Shown: positions 15,635-24,923 of the stretch, one piece after another
How positions within the stretch are numbered: position 1 is the first letter of the stretch
How the letters are laid out: each line of letters starts with the position of its first letter
Assembly (NCBI GenBank): GCA_038229715.1
Contig: JBBROD010000015.1
Span: 3,720 to 67,719, forward strand
Direction of reading: 5' to 3'
DNA from: JANMES01 sp038229715
GTDB lineage: Bacteria; Planctomycetota; Phycisphaerae; Tepidisphaerales; Tepidisphaeraceae
Length of the DNA stretch: 64,000 nt
Position numbers and translations under genes: made by a program
The notes under the pieces: model-generated
Database searches by the model: none
Told to the model about the DNA's origin: nothing
What the model saw: the letters and a program-made list of their open reading frames with translations, nothing else

Positions 15635-16234
15635 TCAATCGTGCTCGATCGCTTCCTTCAGCGGAACCAGCAGCTTCACCAACTCGCTCAGCACCCGGAT
15701 CTGCGACTGCATCGCCTCGATCCGCACGATCTTCTCCGGCGGATAGAAACTCAGCAGCGGGCGGGTTTCGCTCTCGTACACTTCAAGCCTGCGTTGGATG
15801 ACCTTGTCGTTCGCGTCGTCGAACCGGTTTTCCTTCAGCGCCCGACGACGCAGCCGCTCGACCATCTTGTGATTGTCGGCCACCAAATGGACCACTTTCA
15901 GCACTTCGATGGTGTCTTCCAACAAACTCGCCTGATTGACGTTTCGCGGCAGACCATCGAGGACCAGAATCTCCGTCTCCGGGTGAAACTTGTTGACGAA
16001 TTCCATCCCCTTGATGAACTGCTTCCAGACCTTGATGGTGAATTCATCGGGCACAAGCTGCCCGCGGCCGGCGTATTCCCAGAAGATGCGGCCCATCTCG
16101 CTTTGCAGATCGAGCGAACGGAAAATATCGCCCGTTGAACTATGGTAGAAGCCGGGCACCGATCCAAGGATCCTTCCCTGCGTGCCTTTGCCGCTACCCG
16201 GCGCCCCGAACAGTAAAATCGACTTATATTTCAT
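15635..16234 (-). CDS. adk: Adenylate kinase family nucleotide kinase
   Basis: A 199-residue P-loop kinase that would interconvert AMP, ATP and ADP. The Walker A is FGAPGSGKGTQGR at residues 8-20, the AMP-site is STGDIFR, the DGFPR motif reads LDGLPRNVNQA, and a short LID with RRALKENRFDDANDKVIQRR is present without zinc cysteines. The sequence departs from housekeeping Adk in several places, so another NMP substrate is possible. The ATG at 16234 has GAGG four to five bases upstream; an in-frame ATG at 16255 lies in a repeat. Confidence 0.8.
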   Translation of the reverse strand: MKYKSILLFGAPGSGKGTQGRILGSVPGFYHSSTGDIFRSLDLQSEMGRIFWEYAGRGQLVPDEFTIKVWKQFIKGMEFVNKFHPETEILVLDGLPRNVNQASLLEDTIEVLKVVHLVADNHKMVERLRRRALKENRFDDANDKVIQRRLEVYESETRPLLSFYPPEKIVRIEAMQSQIRVLSELVKLLVPLKEAIEHD

Positions 16235-16248
16235 GAAACCTCGGAGCA

Positions 16249-16359
16249 TTTGCAAATTTCAATTTGCAATTTGCAATCTTTCTTTATCCACGTCGTGGTT
16301 GTAGCTTCGTCGACTTTTGCTTTATTTTCAATTGCAAACCGCAATTTGCAAATTCAATC
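16249..16359. repeat. Hairpin repeat, family H copy 1
   Basis: The arms are built from the words TTTGCAAATTTCAATTTGCAA and TTGCAATTTGCAAATTCAA, around an inner unique loop at about 16280-16320. It fills the gap between acs and adk (both minus strand). The second copy lies at 35720. Confidence 0.8.
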
Positions 16360-18332
16360 TATCCCTCGTCCTGCTCCTTGAGCTTGGCGAGGATGGAGAA
16401 GTCTTCCAGCGAAGTCGTGTCGCCTTTGACTTCGTTCCCCGAGGCAATTTCTTTGAGCAGCCGGCGCATGATCTTGCCGCTGCGGGTTTTTGGTAACGCT
16501 TCGGTGAAGCGGATCTGGTCGGGCTTGGCGAAGGATCCGATCTGCTTGGCGACTTTGTTGACCAGTTCCTTCTTCAAGTCATCCGACGGTTTCATGCCGT
16601 TGCGGAGCACAACGAACGCCGCCAGCCCCTGGCCCTTGAGTTCGTGGGGCATCCCGACGCAGGCGGCTTCGGCGACCGCTTCGTGCGCGACGATGGCGCT
16701 TTCCACCTCAGCCGTCCCCAAGCGATGGCCGGAGACGTTAATCACGTCGTCGATTCGGCCCATGATCCAGAAGTAGCCGTTTTCATCGCGACGCGCCCCA
16801 TCGCCGGTGAAATACATGCCCGGCACGTCGGACCAATACTGTTTGGCGTAGCGTTCGGGGTCGTTAAAAATCCCGCGAAGCATCGCCGGCCAAGGTTTGC
16901 GGATGACCAGCAGCCCGCCTTGATTGGCGCCCAGTTCGGTTCCTGATTTATCGACGATCGCCGCGTCCACGCCAAAAAACGGCAGCGTGGCGGTGCCCGG
17001 TTTGAGCGGTGTGACGCCCGGGAGCGGCGTGATCATGATCATGCCCGTTTCCGTCTGCCACCAGGTGTCCACGATCGGGCATTTCTTGTAGCCGATGATT
17101 TCGTAGTACCACATCCACGCTTCAGGATTGATCGGCTCGCCCACGCTGCCGAGCAGTCGCAGCGACGACAGATTGTGCTTGTCGACAAACTCTCGCCCGG
17201 CCCGCATGAACGCGCGGATGGCGGTCGGCGCAGTGTAGAACACTGTCACCTTGTGGCGTTCGATGATGTCCCAGAAGCGGATAAAATCCGGGAAATTCGG
17301 TGCGCCTTCGTACATCAGCACCGTCGCGCCGTGATTCAGCGGCCCATAGGTGATATAGCTATGCCCGGTAATCCACCCGACATCGGCGGTACAGAAATAG
17401 ATGTCATTGTCTTTCAAATCGAAGACGTATTTGCTGGTGAGGTAAGTGCCCACCATGTACCCGCCGGTGGTGTGCAGGATGCCCTTGGGTTTTCCGGTGC
17501 TGCCGGAGGTATAGAGGATGAACAGCGGGTCTTCCGCGTCCATCGGCTCGGCGGGGCAGTCGGTGCTTTGGCCGGCGATGACGTCGCTCCACCAAACATC
17601 CCGGCCGGCGACGACGTTCACCGCCTCGCCGGTGCGTTTGAGCAGCACAACTTTCTTGATCAGCGAGGTCTTGGCCAGCGCGTCGTCGACGTTCTTTTTC
17701 AGCGGCACGGTCGTGCCCCGGCGGTACCCGCCGTCGGCGGTGATCAGGTAGTGCGATTGAGCGTCTTCCACGCGATCGGCGATCGCCTGGCTGCTGAACC
17801 CGCCGAAGATCACGCTGTGCGGCGCGCCCAACCGCGCGCAGGCCAGCATGGCAATCGTCGCCTCGGCGATCATGGGCAGGTAGATCGTGACGCGATCGCC
17901 CTTCTTCACGCCCAGGTTCTTCAGGCCGTTGGCGAGTTTGCAAACTTCGTCGCGCAACTGGCTGTAGGTGTACTTGCGGACCTCGGCCTGCCCGTCTTTG
18001 ATCGGCTCGCCTTCGAAAAGAATCGCGACCTTCTCACCCTTGCCGGCGGCAATTTGGCGATCGAGGCAGTTGTAGCTCAGGTTCGTCTTCCCTCCTACGA
18101 ACCACTTGGCGAACGGGTTTTGCCAATCCAGAACCTTGTCCCACTTTTTGAACCAGTGGAGTTCCTCAGCGATGCGGGCCCAGAAAGTATCCGGGCTGTC
18201 GATCGATTCCCGATAGAGTTTGTCGTACTCAGCCCGGGATTTGATCCAGGCTTTTTCGCTGAACGCCGGGATGGGCGGAAATAAACGGTTTTCCTGCATG
18301 GTCGACGAAATACCTGTGCTGGCATCGGACAT
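16359..18332 (-). CDS. acs: Acetyl-CoA synthetase (AMP-forming)
   Basis: It activates acetate to acetyl-CoA through acetyl-AMP. The 657 residues are full length, with FVGGKTNLSYNCLDR near the start, the AMP-binding motif LYTSGSTGKPKGILHT, DTWWQTETGMIMITP, YFTGDGARRDENGYFWIMGR, and the acetylatable lysine in the C-terminal PKTRSGKIMRRLLKE. GGAGG lies ahead of the ATG. Divergent to the DUF485/actP pair, so uptake and activation of acetate are encoded back to back. Confidence 0.96.
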   Translation of the reverse strand: MSDASTGISSTMQENRLFPPIPAFSEKAWIKSRAEYDKLYRESIDSPDTFWARIAEELHWFKKWDKVLDWQNPFAKWFVGGKTNLSYNCLDRQIAAGKGEKVAILFEGEPIKDGQAEVRKYTYSQLRDEVCKLANGLKNLGVKKGDRVTIYLPMIAEATIAMLACARLGAPHSVIFGGFSSQAIADRVEDAQSHYLITADGGYRRGTTVPLKKNVDDALAKTSLIKKVVLLKRTGEAVNVVAGRDVWWSDVIAGQSTDCPAEPMDAEDPLFILYTSGSTGKPKGILHTTGGYMVGTYLTSKYVFDLKDNDIYFCTADVGWITGHSYITYGPLNHGATVLMYEGAPNFPDFIRFWDIIERHKVTVFYTAPTAIRAFMRAGREFVDKHNLSSLRLLGSVGEPINPEAWMWYYEIIGYKKCPIVDTWWQTETGMIMITPLPGVTPLKPGTATLPFFGVDAAIVDKSGTELGANQGGLLVIRKPWPAMLRGIFNDPERYAKQYWSDVPGMYFTGDGARRDENGYFWIMGRIDDVINVSGHRLGTAEVESAIVAHEAVAEAACVGMPHELKGQGLAAFVVLRNGMKPSDDLKKELVNKVAKQIGSFAKPDQIRFTEALPKTRSGKIMRRLLKEIASGNEVKGDTTSLEDFSILAKLKEQDEG

Positions 18333-18481
18333 GGGCGCGTTCCTCCAAACGGATACTCACTTGAACTGATTCACGAAGTATAACAATGTCGTCATCCCCC
18401 GCCATGATGTGTTAAGATCGTTTTGCATCTTGGCCGGCAATCGGCTAGAGCATGTTCCTCACATCGAAATGGAGCAACTGA

Positions 18482-18742
18482 ATGGAGCCTTCTAAACCGT
18501 CGACCGGTTCGCCGCCGGCTGAAGACCGGTCCGTCATCCGCTACAACGCCCGGTTGGGCATGTTGTTTTTCCTGATTTATCTTGTGATTTACGCCAGTTT
18601 TGTCCTGCTATGCACCTTCCGCCTTGATCTCATGAGCAGGCCTTGGATCGGCGGAGTCAACGTCGCGATCTGGTACGGGTTCGCGCTGATCGGCGGAGCG
18701 TTTGTGCTTGCAAGCGCGTTTTTGATGCTCTGCAAAAAGTAA
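18482..18742 (+). CDS. DUF485 small membrane protein, partner of the acetate symporter
   Basis: These 86 residues contain two membrane helices (about 27-47 and 62-83) and the DUF485 pattern RYNARLGMLFFLIYLVIYASF. Proteins of this family (YjcH in E. coli) are encoded directly ahead of ActP and are thought to assist it. The next gene starts 48 bases later. The ATG follows GGAGCAACTG. Confidence 0.88.
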   Translation: MEPSKPSTGSPPAEDRSVIRYNARLGMLFFLIYLVIYASFVLLCTFRLDLMSRPWIGGVNVAIWYGFALIGGAFVLASAFLMLCKK

Positions 18743-18790
18743 CCCCCCAGATAACTTATCGATAGCTCATCCTGATTCGGAGTTCCTTCT

Positions 18791-20488
18791 ATGGCGATTA
18801 CGATTTTCCTCTTCTTTGTCGGCATCGTGCTGGCGATGAGTTTTTACCTTGCCCGGAAAGCCAAAAGTGCCAGCGGGTATTTTGCCGCCCACGGTGAAAT
18901 CGGCTGGTTCGTCAACGGGATCGCCTTCGCCGGCGACTATCTGTCGGCTGCTAGTTTTCTCGGAATCTGCGGCCTGGTCGCGTTTTACGGATTCGACGGG
19001 TTTCTCTATTCGATAGGGTTCCTCGCGGGTTGGGTCGTTGCGCTGTTCGTGATCGCCGAGCCGATCAAGCGGTTGGGTAAGTACACTTTCGCCGACGCGC
19101 TCAATTCGCAATTCAATAGCCGCGGAATCACGTTGGCGGCCGCGTTCAGTACCATGATCGTCTCGATCTTTTACCTCATCCCACAGATGGTGGGAGCGGG
19201 CACGCTGCTTAAAGCGCTCCTCAAACTTCCCGAGAAAATGTGGCACGGCGTGGACCTGCATCACGCACTCGGTGTTGTCGTCGTCGGCTCAATCGTGATG
19301 TTGATCGTCGTGACGGCAGGCATGGTGTCTACGACGTGGGTACAATTCATCAAGGGTTCGATGCTGGTCGGCTTCTGCACGATGCTTACCATCGCCATTC
19401 TTGCCCGTGGTATCCATAAAGACGTGCAACCGAGTGCGCTCGACGCTTCTACGGGAAGCCTGAACTACATCGGCACAACACCACCGTCCCCCAGACAGGT
19501 GGCTGGGATTGCCGGTGACGGTGACTCGACGGGCTCGCTCGGGCCGATGCAGTTTATTTCCGCGGTTGGTAAATCCGACATCATCGAATGGAAAAAAGAC
19601 CCGAAAGTGGCGAACACCTGGCATGGGAAAGTTGTGAAGGGAAGTTCCCTCCTCGCGCCTGGCGAATATTACACCGGTATCCGATCCGATGACCTGATGA
19701 AGAAGTTGGATTTTATCTCTCTCATGCTCGCATTGTTCTGCGGTACGGCTTCGCTACCGCACATTCTAATTCGGTACTACACCGTCAAAGACGCCGCCGC
19801 CGCACGCAAAAGCACGGTGGTTGGGATCGGAGCGATTGGTTTTTTCTATGTTTTGACGCTGTTCATCGGTCTGGGCGCGATGGTCAGCGGCAAGCTCGAT
19901 CCCGATACCAACCTGGCCGCCACCAACCTGGCTCAGACGTTCGGCGACATTCCCTTTGCAATCATCACCGCCATCGCGTTTACCACGATCCTGGGGACGG
20001 TAAGCGGTCTGATCTTGGCCGCCGCCGGCGCGATGGCGCACGACCTGATCGAAACCGTGATGGGGTACAATATGACCGATCACGTCAAAGTGCGGACGGC
20101 CAAGATCGCGTCGCTCGGCGTGGGCGTGATCGCAATTGCACTGGGGATTCTCTTCCGAACGTTCAACGTCAGCTTTCTGGTCGCCTGGGCATTCGCGGTA
20201 GCCGCCAGCGCAAACTTGCCGGCGATCGTGATGCTTCTGTTCTGGCGGCACACCACGCGAGCGGGAATGATCGCATCGATCCTGACCGGAACGATTACTT
20301 CCGTCGGATGGCTGCTTCTGACGAAGGACGCATTCGAAAAAGTTTACGGCCTCGACCCCGCCAAAGCCTTAGCGCCGTTCAGCAATCCAGGTTTGGTCAC
20401 GATTCCGATCGCATTTGTCGTACTCATCGTCGTATCGCTTCTGACCGAAAACCGCCGCGAACAAGCAGTCGTGATCCATCGCGCGTAG
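18791..20488 (+). CDS. actP: Cation/acetate symporter (SSS family)
   Basis: A sodium:solute symporter of 565 residues with about 13 membrane helices. It shows the family features FFVGIVLAMSFYLARKAKSA, GEIGWFVNGIAFAGDYLSAASFLG and SLPHILIRYYTVKDAAAARKS. A large loop of roughly 90 residues (about 215-300) carries a charged soluble segment, as in other ActP proteins. It would import acetate for acs, which is divergently encoded. Confidence 0.93.
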   Translation: MAITIFLFFVGIVLAMSFYLARKAKSASGYFAAHGEIGWFVNGIAFAGDYLSAASFLGICGLVAFYGFDGFLYSIGFLAGWVVALFVIAEPIKRLGKYTFADALNSQFNSRGITLAAAFSTMIVSIFYLIPQMVGAGTLLKALLKLPEKMWHGVDLHHALGVVVVGSIVMLIVVTAGMVSTTWVQFIKGSMLVGFCTMLTIAILARGIHKDVQPSALDASTGSLNYIGTTPPSPRQVAGIAGDGDSTGSLGPMQFISAVGKSDIIEWKKDPKVANTWHGKVVKGSSLLAPGEYYTGIRSDDLMKKLDFISLMLALFCGTASLPHILIRYYTVKDAAAARKSTVVGIGAIGFFYVLTLFIGLGAMVSGKLDPDTNLAATNLAQTFGDIPFAIITAIAFTTILGTVSGLILAAAGAMAHDLIETVMGYNMTDHVKVRTAKIASLGVGVIAIALGILFRTFNVSFLVAWAFAVAASANLPAIVMLLFWRHTTRAGMIASILTGTITSVGWLLLTKDAFEKVYGLDPAKALAPFSNPGLVTIPIAFVVLIVVSLLTENRREQAVVIHRA

Positions 20489-20513
20489 AAAAGCGTTCGG
20501 CAGGGTGGTTCTT

Positions 20514-20670
20514 ATACGGACTCGATTTATTCTGGCGCATCCAGCACCGTCATTCCGAGGTATTCCGAGGAATCTCGGTATGCGAAAACCGCTCGCTATC
20601 CGAGATTCCTCGGAGTAATGCGGAATGACGATCGGCGAAAGATCGCCCGGGAATTAATTCAAATCCGTAT
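20514..20670. repeat. 157-base inverted-repeat element, family K copy 1
   Basis: The ends are ATACGGA and TCCGTAT. Inside, GTCATTCCGAGGTATTCCGA and inverse TCGGAGTAATGCGGAATGAC make a long stem with an inner GAATCTCGG / CCGAGATTC stem. A nearly same-length copy is at 47344, giving it the look of a small non-autonomous element. It lies between the actP and GH42 genes, which converge. Confidence 0.8.
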
Positions 20671-22637
20671 TACTCCCACACCGCAACGCCGGCGGCTTCT
20701 ATTTTGGCCGAGCCGACAACAAACTTCGCGCCCTTGGGTGCGGGGGCGGCCACAGGTTTGTCGTTGTAGTTCAGGCAGATCGTGTACGCGCCGCGCTGAT
20801 AAACATGGACCCGGTCCTGCAACACCTTCGTGGCGAGTTTGAACTGCTTGGCCAGCTTCTCCATCAATGCGTTGTGATAGGAATAATCCGCGTTCACGCC
20901 GCTATAGGTGACCGTGCCTTGCCCCAGCTTACGCTGAGTCGCTGCGACGGCTCCCGCGTAAAACATATCGGTGTACTTAGCGAGCACCTTGGTATCTTCA
21001 GCCGCGTACAGCAAATCGCCCCAGATGTTCCACGAATGTTTTCCACCGTCGATGATCTCAACCTGGCCGTTCGCGCCGTCGGGCAAACTGTCGTACGCTT
21101 CGATGCTCGCGCCGATCAGAGGCACGATCGGAGCGCTGGTCGGGCCTTCCCAGAAATGCCCGTCGCGGTTCATTAACCCGGTGCGGCAGGTCAGCACCAG
21201 ATTTCCGCCGGCTGAAGCGTAATCTTCAAATCGCTTGGCTAACTTTTCGTCCATCAACTGGATCGCCGGTGCGACCAGCATCTTCAAATCCGTCGGCCAT
21301 TCGCGGTGCGGGTTGACGATGCGCACATTCAGCCCCAGCCGGGCGATGGCGCTGTACCATTTCAGCATGAAATCGGCGAACGTCCACCGCCGAACTTGCG
21401 GCTGAATAACCATCGCCCAGTACTGATCGAAATCGAGCATCAGCCCAACCGTATTGTCACTATCGATGCTGCGGGTTGCGGGCGTTGCCTTGGCGGGGTC
21501 AAGCCGTTGCACTTCGGTTGAGACTTGTGAGAACTCGCGCCCGCCGGGCGAAGCCGTCACGCCGTCGGGCAAAATCAGCCCGTGGTGAAACTGCTCGCGC
21601 CCGAAGCGCGGCTGACGGAAGCGGTAGGTGGTGACGAACTCCGCGCCGTGCGCGAATGCCGTCCAGATCCACAGTCGAATCGCGCCCGGATAAACCAGCA
21701 GCGGCACGCCGCTCCAGTTGATCGTGCCCGGCTGCAGTTCCATCAGCGCCCAGCGTCCGTTGAAGCTGGCCATGTGATCGTGATTCAAGCCCATCATTGA
21801 ATGGCCGGCGATGCGGAAGTTTTCGTCCTTCGGGTTCGTTTCATAACCCCCCGCCGGATAGGCGTCCCAAGAAAACAACGACAGCGAATCGGCCATGTCG
21901 GCCGGGTCACAATCCAAATGCAATGTGATGAAGTTGGTGGTGATCCATCGCTTGCCGATCCTGGGCTTGAGCACGTCCGCCTGCAGTTTGACGTACTGCG
22001 CAAAACTCCACGACCAGAACCGCGAAGAATCCTGGCACTGATGCGGATTGCCGTATTTAGGGTCTCGACTTTCACTAAAGAGAATCTGCTTCCAGTCGGT
22101 ATAAAACGTATTCCAGAATATCGTTCCCCACGCTTCGTTGAGTCGATCGAGTGTGTGGTATTTTGACTTCAGCCAATCACGGAATGCCTGATGAGTCGTT
22201 GGGCTTTGATCGAAATCAGCGCCCAGTTCATTGTCGATCTGCCATCCAATGACCGACGGATGATCGGCAAAACGGTCGACCATCGCCTGCACGACCTTGC
22301 GTGAGTAATCCTGCAGCGCGGGCAGCAGGTGATTGCCATGCCGTCGCCCGCCGAAACGGTGGCCGGTGATGAGGATTTCGGGATGCTTGTCGACCATCCA
22401 CACCGGCAGAACGGCCGTCGGCGTGCAGAGGATTACATCGAGCTTCCGTTTGGCCGCCATCTCCAAACAGTCGGCCAGCCAATCCAACTGGTATTTCCCC
22501 TCGCTCGGCTCGATCGTGCCCCACGCGAACTCGGCCAGATGGACGATCTTCATGCCCATCGCGGCCATGCGGTCAAAATCGCGCTCCCACTGTTCGCGCG
22601 GCCACTGATCGGGATAGTAGTAAGTTCCAACTTTCAT
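20670..22637 (-). CDS. Glycoside hydrolase family 42 (beta-galactosidase type)
   Basis: This 655-residue cytoplasmic enzyme begins GTYYYPDQWPREQWERDF, the GH42 start. The acid/base glutamate is in GWQIDNELGADF near residue 141 and the nucleophile in RWALMELQPGTINW near residue 300. The trimerisation (about 385-595) and C-terminal beta domains follow. No signal peptide. It would cut beta-galactosides or arabinosides; the exact sugar is not predictable. The ATG at 22637 matches the family start; an upstream ATG at 22661 adds eight unlikely residues. Confidence 0.92.
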   Translation of the reverse strand: MKVGTYYYPDQWPREQWERDFDRMAAMGMKIVHLAEFAWGTIEPSEGKYQLDWLADCLEMAAKRKLDVILCTPTAVLPVWMVDKHPEILITGHRFGGRRHGNHLLPALQDYSRKVVQAMVDRFADHPSVIGWQIDNELGADFDQSPTTHQAFRDWLKSKYHTLDRLNEAWGTIFWNTFYTDWKQILFSESRDPKYGNPHQCQDSSRFWSWSFAQYVKLQADVLKPRIGKRWITTNFITLHLDCDPADMADSLSLFSWDAYPAGGYETNPKDENFRIAGHSMMGLNHDHMASFNGRWALMELQPGTINWSGVPLLVYPGAIRLWIWTAFAHGAEFVTTYRFRQPRFGREQFHHGLILPDGVTASPGGREFSQVSTEVQRLDPAKATPATRSIDSDNTVGLMLDFDQYWAMVIQPQVRRWTFADFMLKWYSAIARLGLNVRIVNPHREWPTDLKMLVAPAIQLMDEKLAKRFEDYASAGGNLVLTCRTGLMNRDGHFWEGPTSAPIVPLIGASIEAYDSLPDGANGQVEIIDGGKHSWNIWGDLLYAAEDTKVLAKYTDMFYAGAVAATQRKLGQGTVTYSGVNADYSYHNALMEKLAKQFKLATKVLQDRVHVYQRGAYTICLNYNDKPVAAPAPKGAKFVVGSAKIEAAGVAVWE

Positions 22638-22694
22638 GCGGGTAGTTTGGCGAGAATCCAACCGAAGGCAAGGCAGCCACTCAGTGGCGGCTGA

Positions 22695-23459
22695 TTAATT
22701 GGGGCGAGGGGTGCTCTCATCCGCTTGATGGGTCTGCGGCGACTGTAGGACTTGGAATCCTCGCATGACGGCTTTGCGTTTCTGCCGAATCTGACGAACC
22801 CGCTCGGTGATCACCCAGCACAGCAGCGCCCACACCAGCCCCGCCGCCCAACCGGCCAGCACGTCGGTCGGCCAGTGGATGCGCAAATAAATCCGACTCA
22901 CGCCGACGAGAAACGTCACCGTTACCGCCATCATCAGCACGTACAGCTTGGCGAGTTTGCCGGGCACGAGTTGCGCGATGATCGTGCCGAGCGTGAGATA
23001 CACCATCGCCGCCATCATCGAGTGGCCGCTGGGGTAGCTGGGATAGTAGCCGACTTCCGGCATACCCGCAGGATGGCCCGGCGGAACGCGGTCGATCGTG
23101 CCCTTGAGAAAGATCGTCACCACCGCCCCGCTGGCAACAGTGCAGAACAGCCACCCCGCGATGAACGGCCGGCGCGCCAGCACGAGATACCCGCCGATCA
23201 TCCCCGTCACCAGCAGCCAACACCCCGGCCCACCGAGCGCGGTGATGTCCTCTGCCATGTCCTCGATCACCGGCGGCTGCGGATGGTGCCGCAAATATCC
23301 GATCACCCGGCGATCGAAATGATCCACCTTCCCGGCGCTGACGAAGTCCGTCATCGCGATAAAGCCCCATGAGACGGCCACGATCGCCAGCATTGCGCCC
23401 AGCACGAGCGGCCCGTGTCCGGCCATGTACTTCAGGAAGTTGCGAAACGTCGTTTCCAA
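22695..23459 (-). CDS. PAP2-family membrane phosphatase
   Basis: The 254-residue protein has six membrane helices and the three PAP2 motifs: KGTIDRVPP (variant of KxxxxxxRP), YPSYPSGHSMMAA, and SRIYLRIHWPTDVLAG. Such enzymes remove phosphate from undecaprenyl pyrophosphate or phosphatidic acid at the outer face of the membrane. The first codon here is TTG with no ribosome site; an in-frame ATG at 23426 is an alternative start. Confidence 0.88.
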   Translation of the reverse strand: METTFRNFLKYMAGHGPLVLGAMLAIVAVSWGFIAMTDFVSAGKVDHFDRRVIGYLRHHPQPPVIEDMAEDITALGGPGCWLLVTGMIGGYLVLARRPFIAGWLFCTVASGAVVTIFLKGTIDRVPPGHPAGMPEVGYYPSYPSGHSMMAAMVYLTLGTIIAQLVPGKLAKLYVLMMAVTVTFLVGVSRIYLRIHWPTDVLAGWAAGLVWALLCWVITERVRQIRQKRKAVMRGFQVLQSPQTHQADESTPRPN

Positions 23460-23535
23460 TCGGCCAGAAGAATATCAGAAACACCGCTCGGCGACGATCA
23501 GCATTGGGATGTCGAGAAGTATGGGGTTCGTTCAT

Positions 23536-23703
23536 TTTAGCCACGGATGGGGCGCAGATGAACACAGATAAGAGAAGTAGCCGCAGATAACGCAGATGAA
23601 CGCAGATCAATTCTCAGTTTGATCCGCGTTCATCTGCGTTATCTGCGGCTCAAATTTTTGACCTTCTTATCTGTGTTCATCTGTGCCCCATCTGTGGCTA
23701 ACT
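23536..23703. repeat. Nested hairpin repeat, family C copy 2
   Basis: The outer arms (GCCACGGATGGGGCGCAGAT ... ATCTGTGCCCCATCTGTGGC) enclose a complete inner hairpin of the related form AGCCGCAGATAACGCAGATG ... CATCTGCGTTATCTGCGGCT. One family member thus sits in the loop of another. Located between the PAP2 gene and the DAHP synthase stop. Confidence 0.85.
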
Positions 23704-23706
23704 TTT

Positions 23707-24744
23707 TCACATCTCCCGATCCACCGCCAGCGCAACGCGCCGCGTCGCCGTCATCATGTCCGCGAACGCTGCCGGCGTGAGCGACTGAGCGCCGTCCGTC
23801 AGCGCGTGTTCCGGGTCCATGTGCGTTTCAACGATCAGACCATCGCACCCCGCGGCGACGGCCGCCTTGCACATCGGCGCAACCAGATGGCTCTTGCCCG
23901 TGCCGTGGCTCGGATCGACCACCACCGGCAAATGTGACAGCCGCTGTAGTTCCGGCACGATCGCCAACGGCAGCGTGTTGCGGACGTAATCTTCAAACGT
24001 GCGAATGCCCCGTTCGCACAAAATCACCTGCGTATTCCCGCGGGCCATGATGTACTCCGCCGCGAGCAGGAATTCCTCCAGCGTCGCGCTCAGCCCACGC
24101 TTAAGCAGCACTGGCTTGCGGGCTTCGCCGACTTTGTTCAGCAGGTTAAAGTTCTGCATGTTCCGCGCGCCGATCTGCAGCACGTCGGCGTATTCGCACA
24201 CCATCTGCACCTGTTCGATGCTCATCACTTCGGTGACGATCGCCAACCCCGTCGCGTCGCGCGCCGCCGCTAGGTGTTTGAGGCCTTCCTCGCCCATGCC
24301 TTGGAACGCGTACGGGCTGGTGCGAGGCTTAAACGCCCCGCCGCGCAGGCCGATCGCGCCGCAGGCCTTCATCGCGTGGGCGATCTCGATGATCCCCTGC
24401 TTGCTCTCAACGCTACACGGCCCGGCGATCACGCCGACCTTCTTCCCGCCGATCGTAGCGGCGGGCTTGCCGTCCGCACCCGCCTTGCCGATCTGCACCA
24501 CCGTGCGGTCTTTCTTCACCTCGCTCGACGCCATTTTGTAAGGCCGAAGGATCGGCACGACGCTGTCCACGCCGTCCGACGTCTCGAGCGCCGACTTGTC
24601 CTTGAACCGATCATTCCCGATCACTGCAATGACGGTCCGTTCCTCGCCGACAATGACGTGTTCTTTGAGTCCCATTTCGCGCACCAGTTTGATGACATGG
24701 TCGATCTGCTTCTGCGTCGACCCCTGCTTCATGACTACGATCAC
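23707..24744 (-). CDS. aroF: DAHP synthase (3-deoxy-7-phosphoheptulonate synthase), type I-beta
   Basis: It condenses phosphoenolpyruvate and erythrose-4-phosphate, the entry step to Phe, Tyr and Trp. The 345-residue protein has an N-terminal ferredoxin-like regulatory domain (about 1-70) and the barrel with IAGPCSVES, RGGAFKPRTSPYAFQG, LKRGLSATLEEFLLAAEYI and VDPSHGTGKSHLV. The start is GTG at 24744, with GGAGG six bases upstream. The 5' leader holds a family D hairpin and, above it, a leader peptide, antiterminator and terminator that fit attenuation by aromatic amino acids. Confidence 0.95.
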   Translation of the reverse strand: MIVVMKQGSTQKQIDHVIKLVREMGLKEHVIVGEERTVIAVIGNDRFKDKSALETSDGVDSVVPILRPYKMASSEVKKDRTVVQIGKAGADGKPAATIGGKKVGVIAGPCSVESKQGIIEIAHAMKACGAIGLRGGAFKPRTSPYAFQGMGEEGLKHLAAARDATGLAIVTEVMSIEQVQMVCEYADVLQIGARNMQNFNLLNKVGEARKPVLLKRGLSATLEEFLLAAEYIMARGNTQVILCERGIRTFEDYVRNTLPLAIVPELQRLSHLPVVVDPSHGTGKSHLVAPMCKAAVAAGCDGLIVETHMDPEHALTDGAQSLTPAAFADMMTATRRVALAVDREM

Positions 24745-24794
24745 AACACACCTCCAAAGTTAGATAGAACTCGCCAGTACATCGCTCGCTCCTT

Positions 24795-24853
24795 GACGCA
24801 TGGGCCACCAGCCCATGTCCAGCCACTTGGCATGGGCTGGTAGCCCATGCGAC
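24795..24853. repeat. Hairpin repeat, family D copy 3
   Basis: GACGCATGGGCCACCAGCCC and inverse GGGCTGGTAGCCCATGCGAC. It lies in the aroF leader, between the attenuator T-run and the ribosome site. Confidence 0.82.
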
Positions 24854-24860
24854 AAACAAA

Positions 24861-24923
24861 AAAGCCCCAGGACGCGTGTCCTGAGGCTTTGGGAATTCCA
24901 GATAAATCGGCTGGCTCAGGACA
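24861..24923 (-). promoter_or_regulatory. Transcription attenuator of aroF: terminator and competing antiterminator
   Basis: Minus-strand reading: the terminator stem pairs AAAGCCTCAGGAC (24890-24878) with GTCCTGGGGCTTT (24873-24861) across loop ACGC; the only non-Watson-Crick pair is U-G. A run of U follows. The upstream strand TGTCCTGAG (24923-24915) is an exact nine-base complement of CTCAGGACA (24885-24877), which overlaps the 5' terminator arm, so the two structures exclude each other. The leader-peptide stop codon lies inside the upstream strand. A ribosome finishing the peptide would cover that strand and allow termination; a ribosome stalled on the aromatic codons would leave it free and allow read-through. 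Confidence 0.8.
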
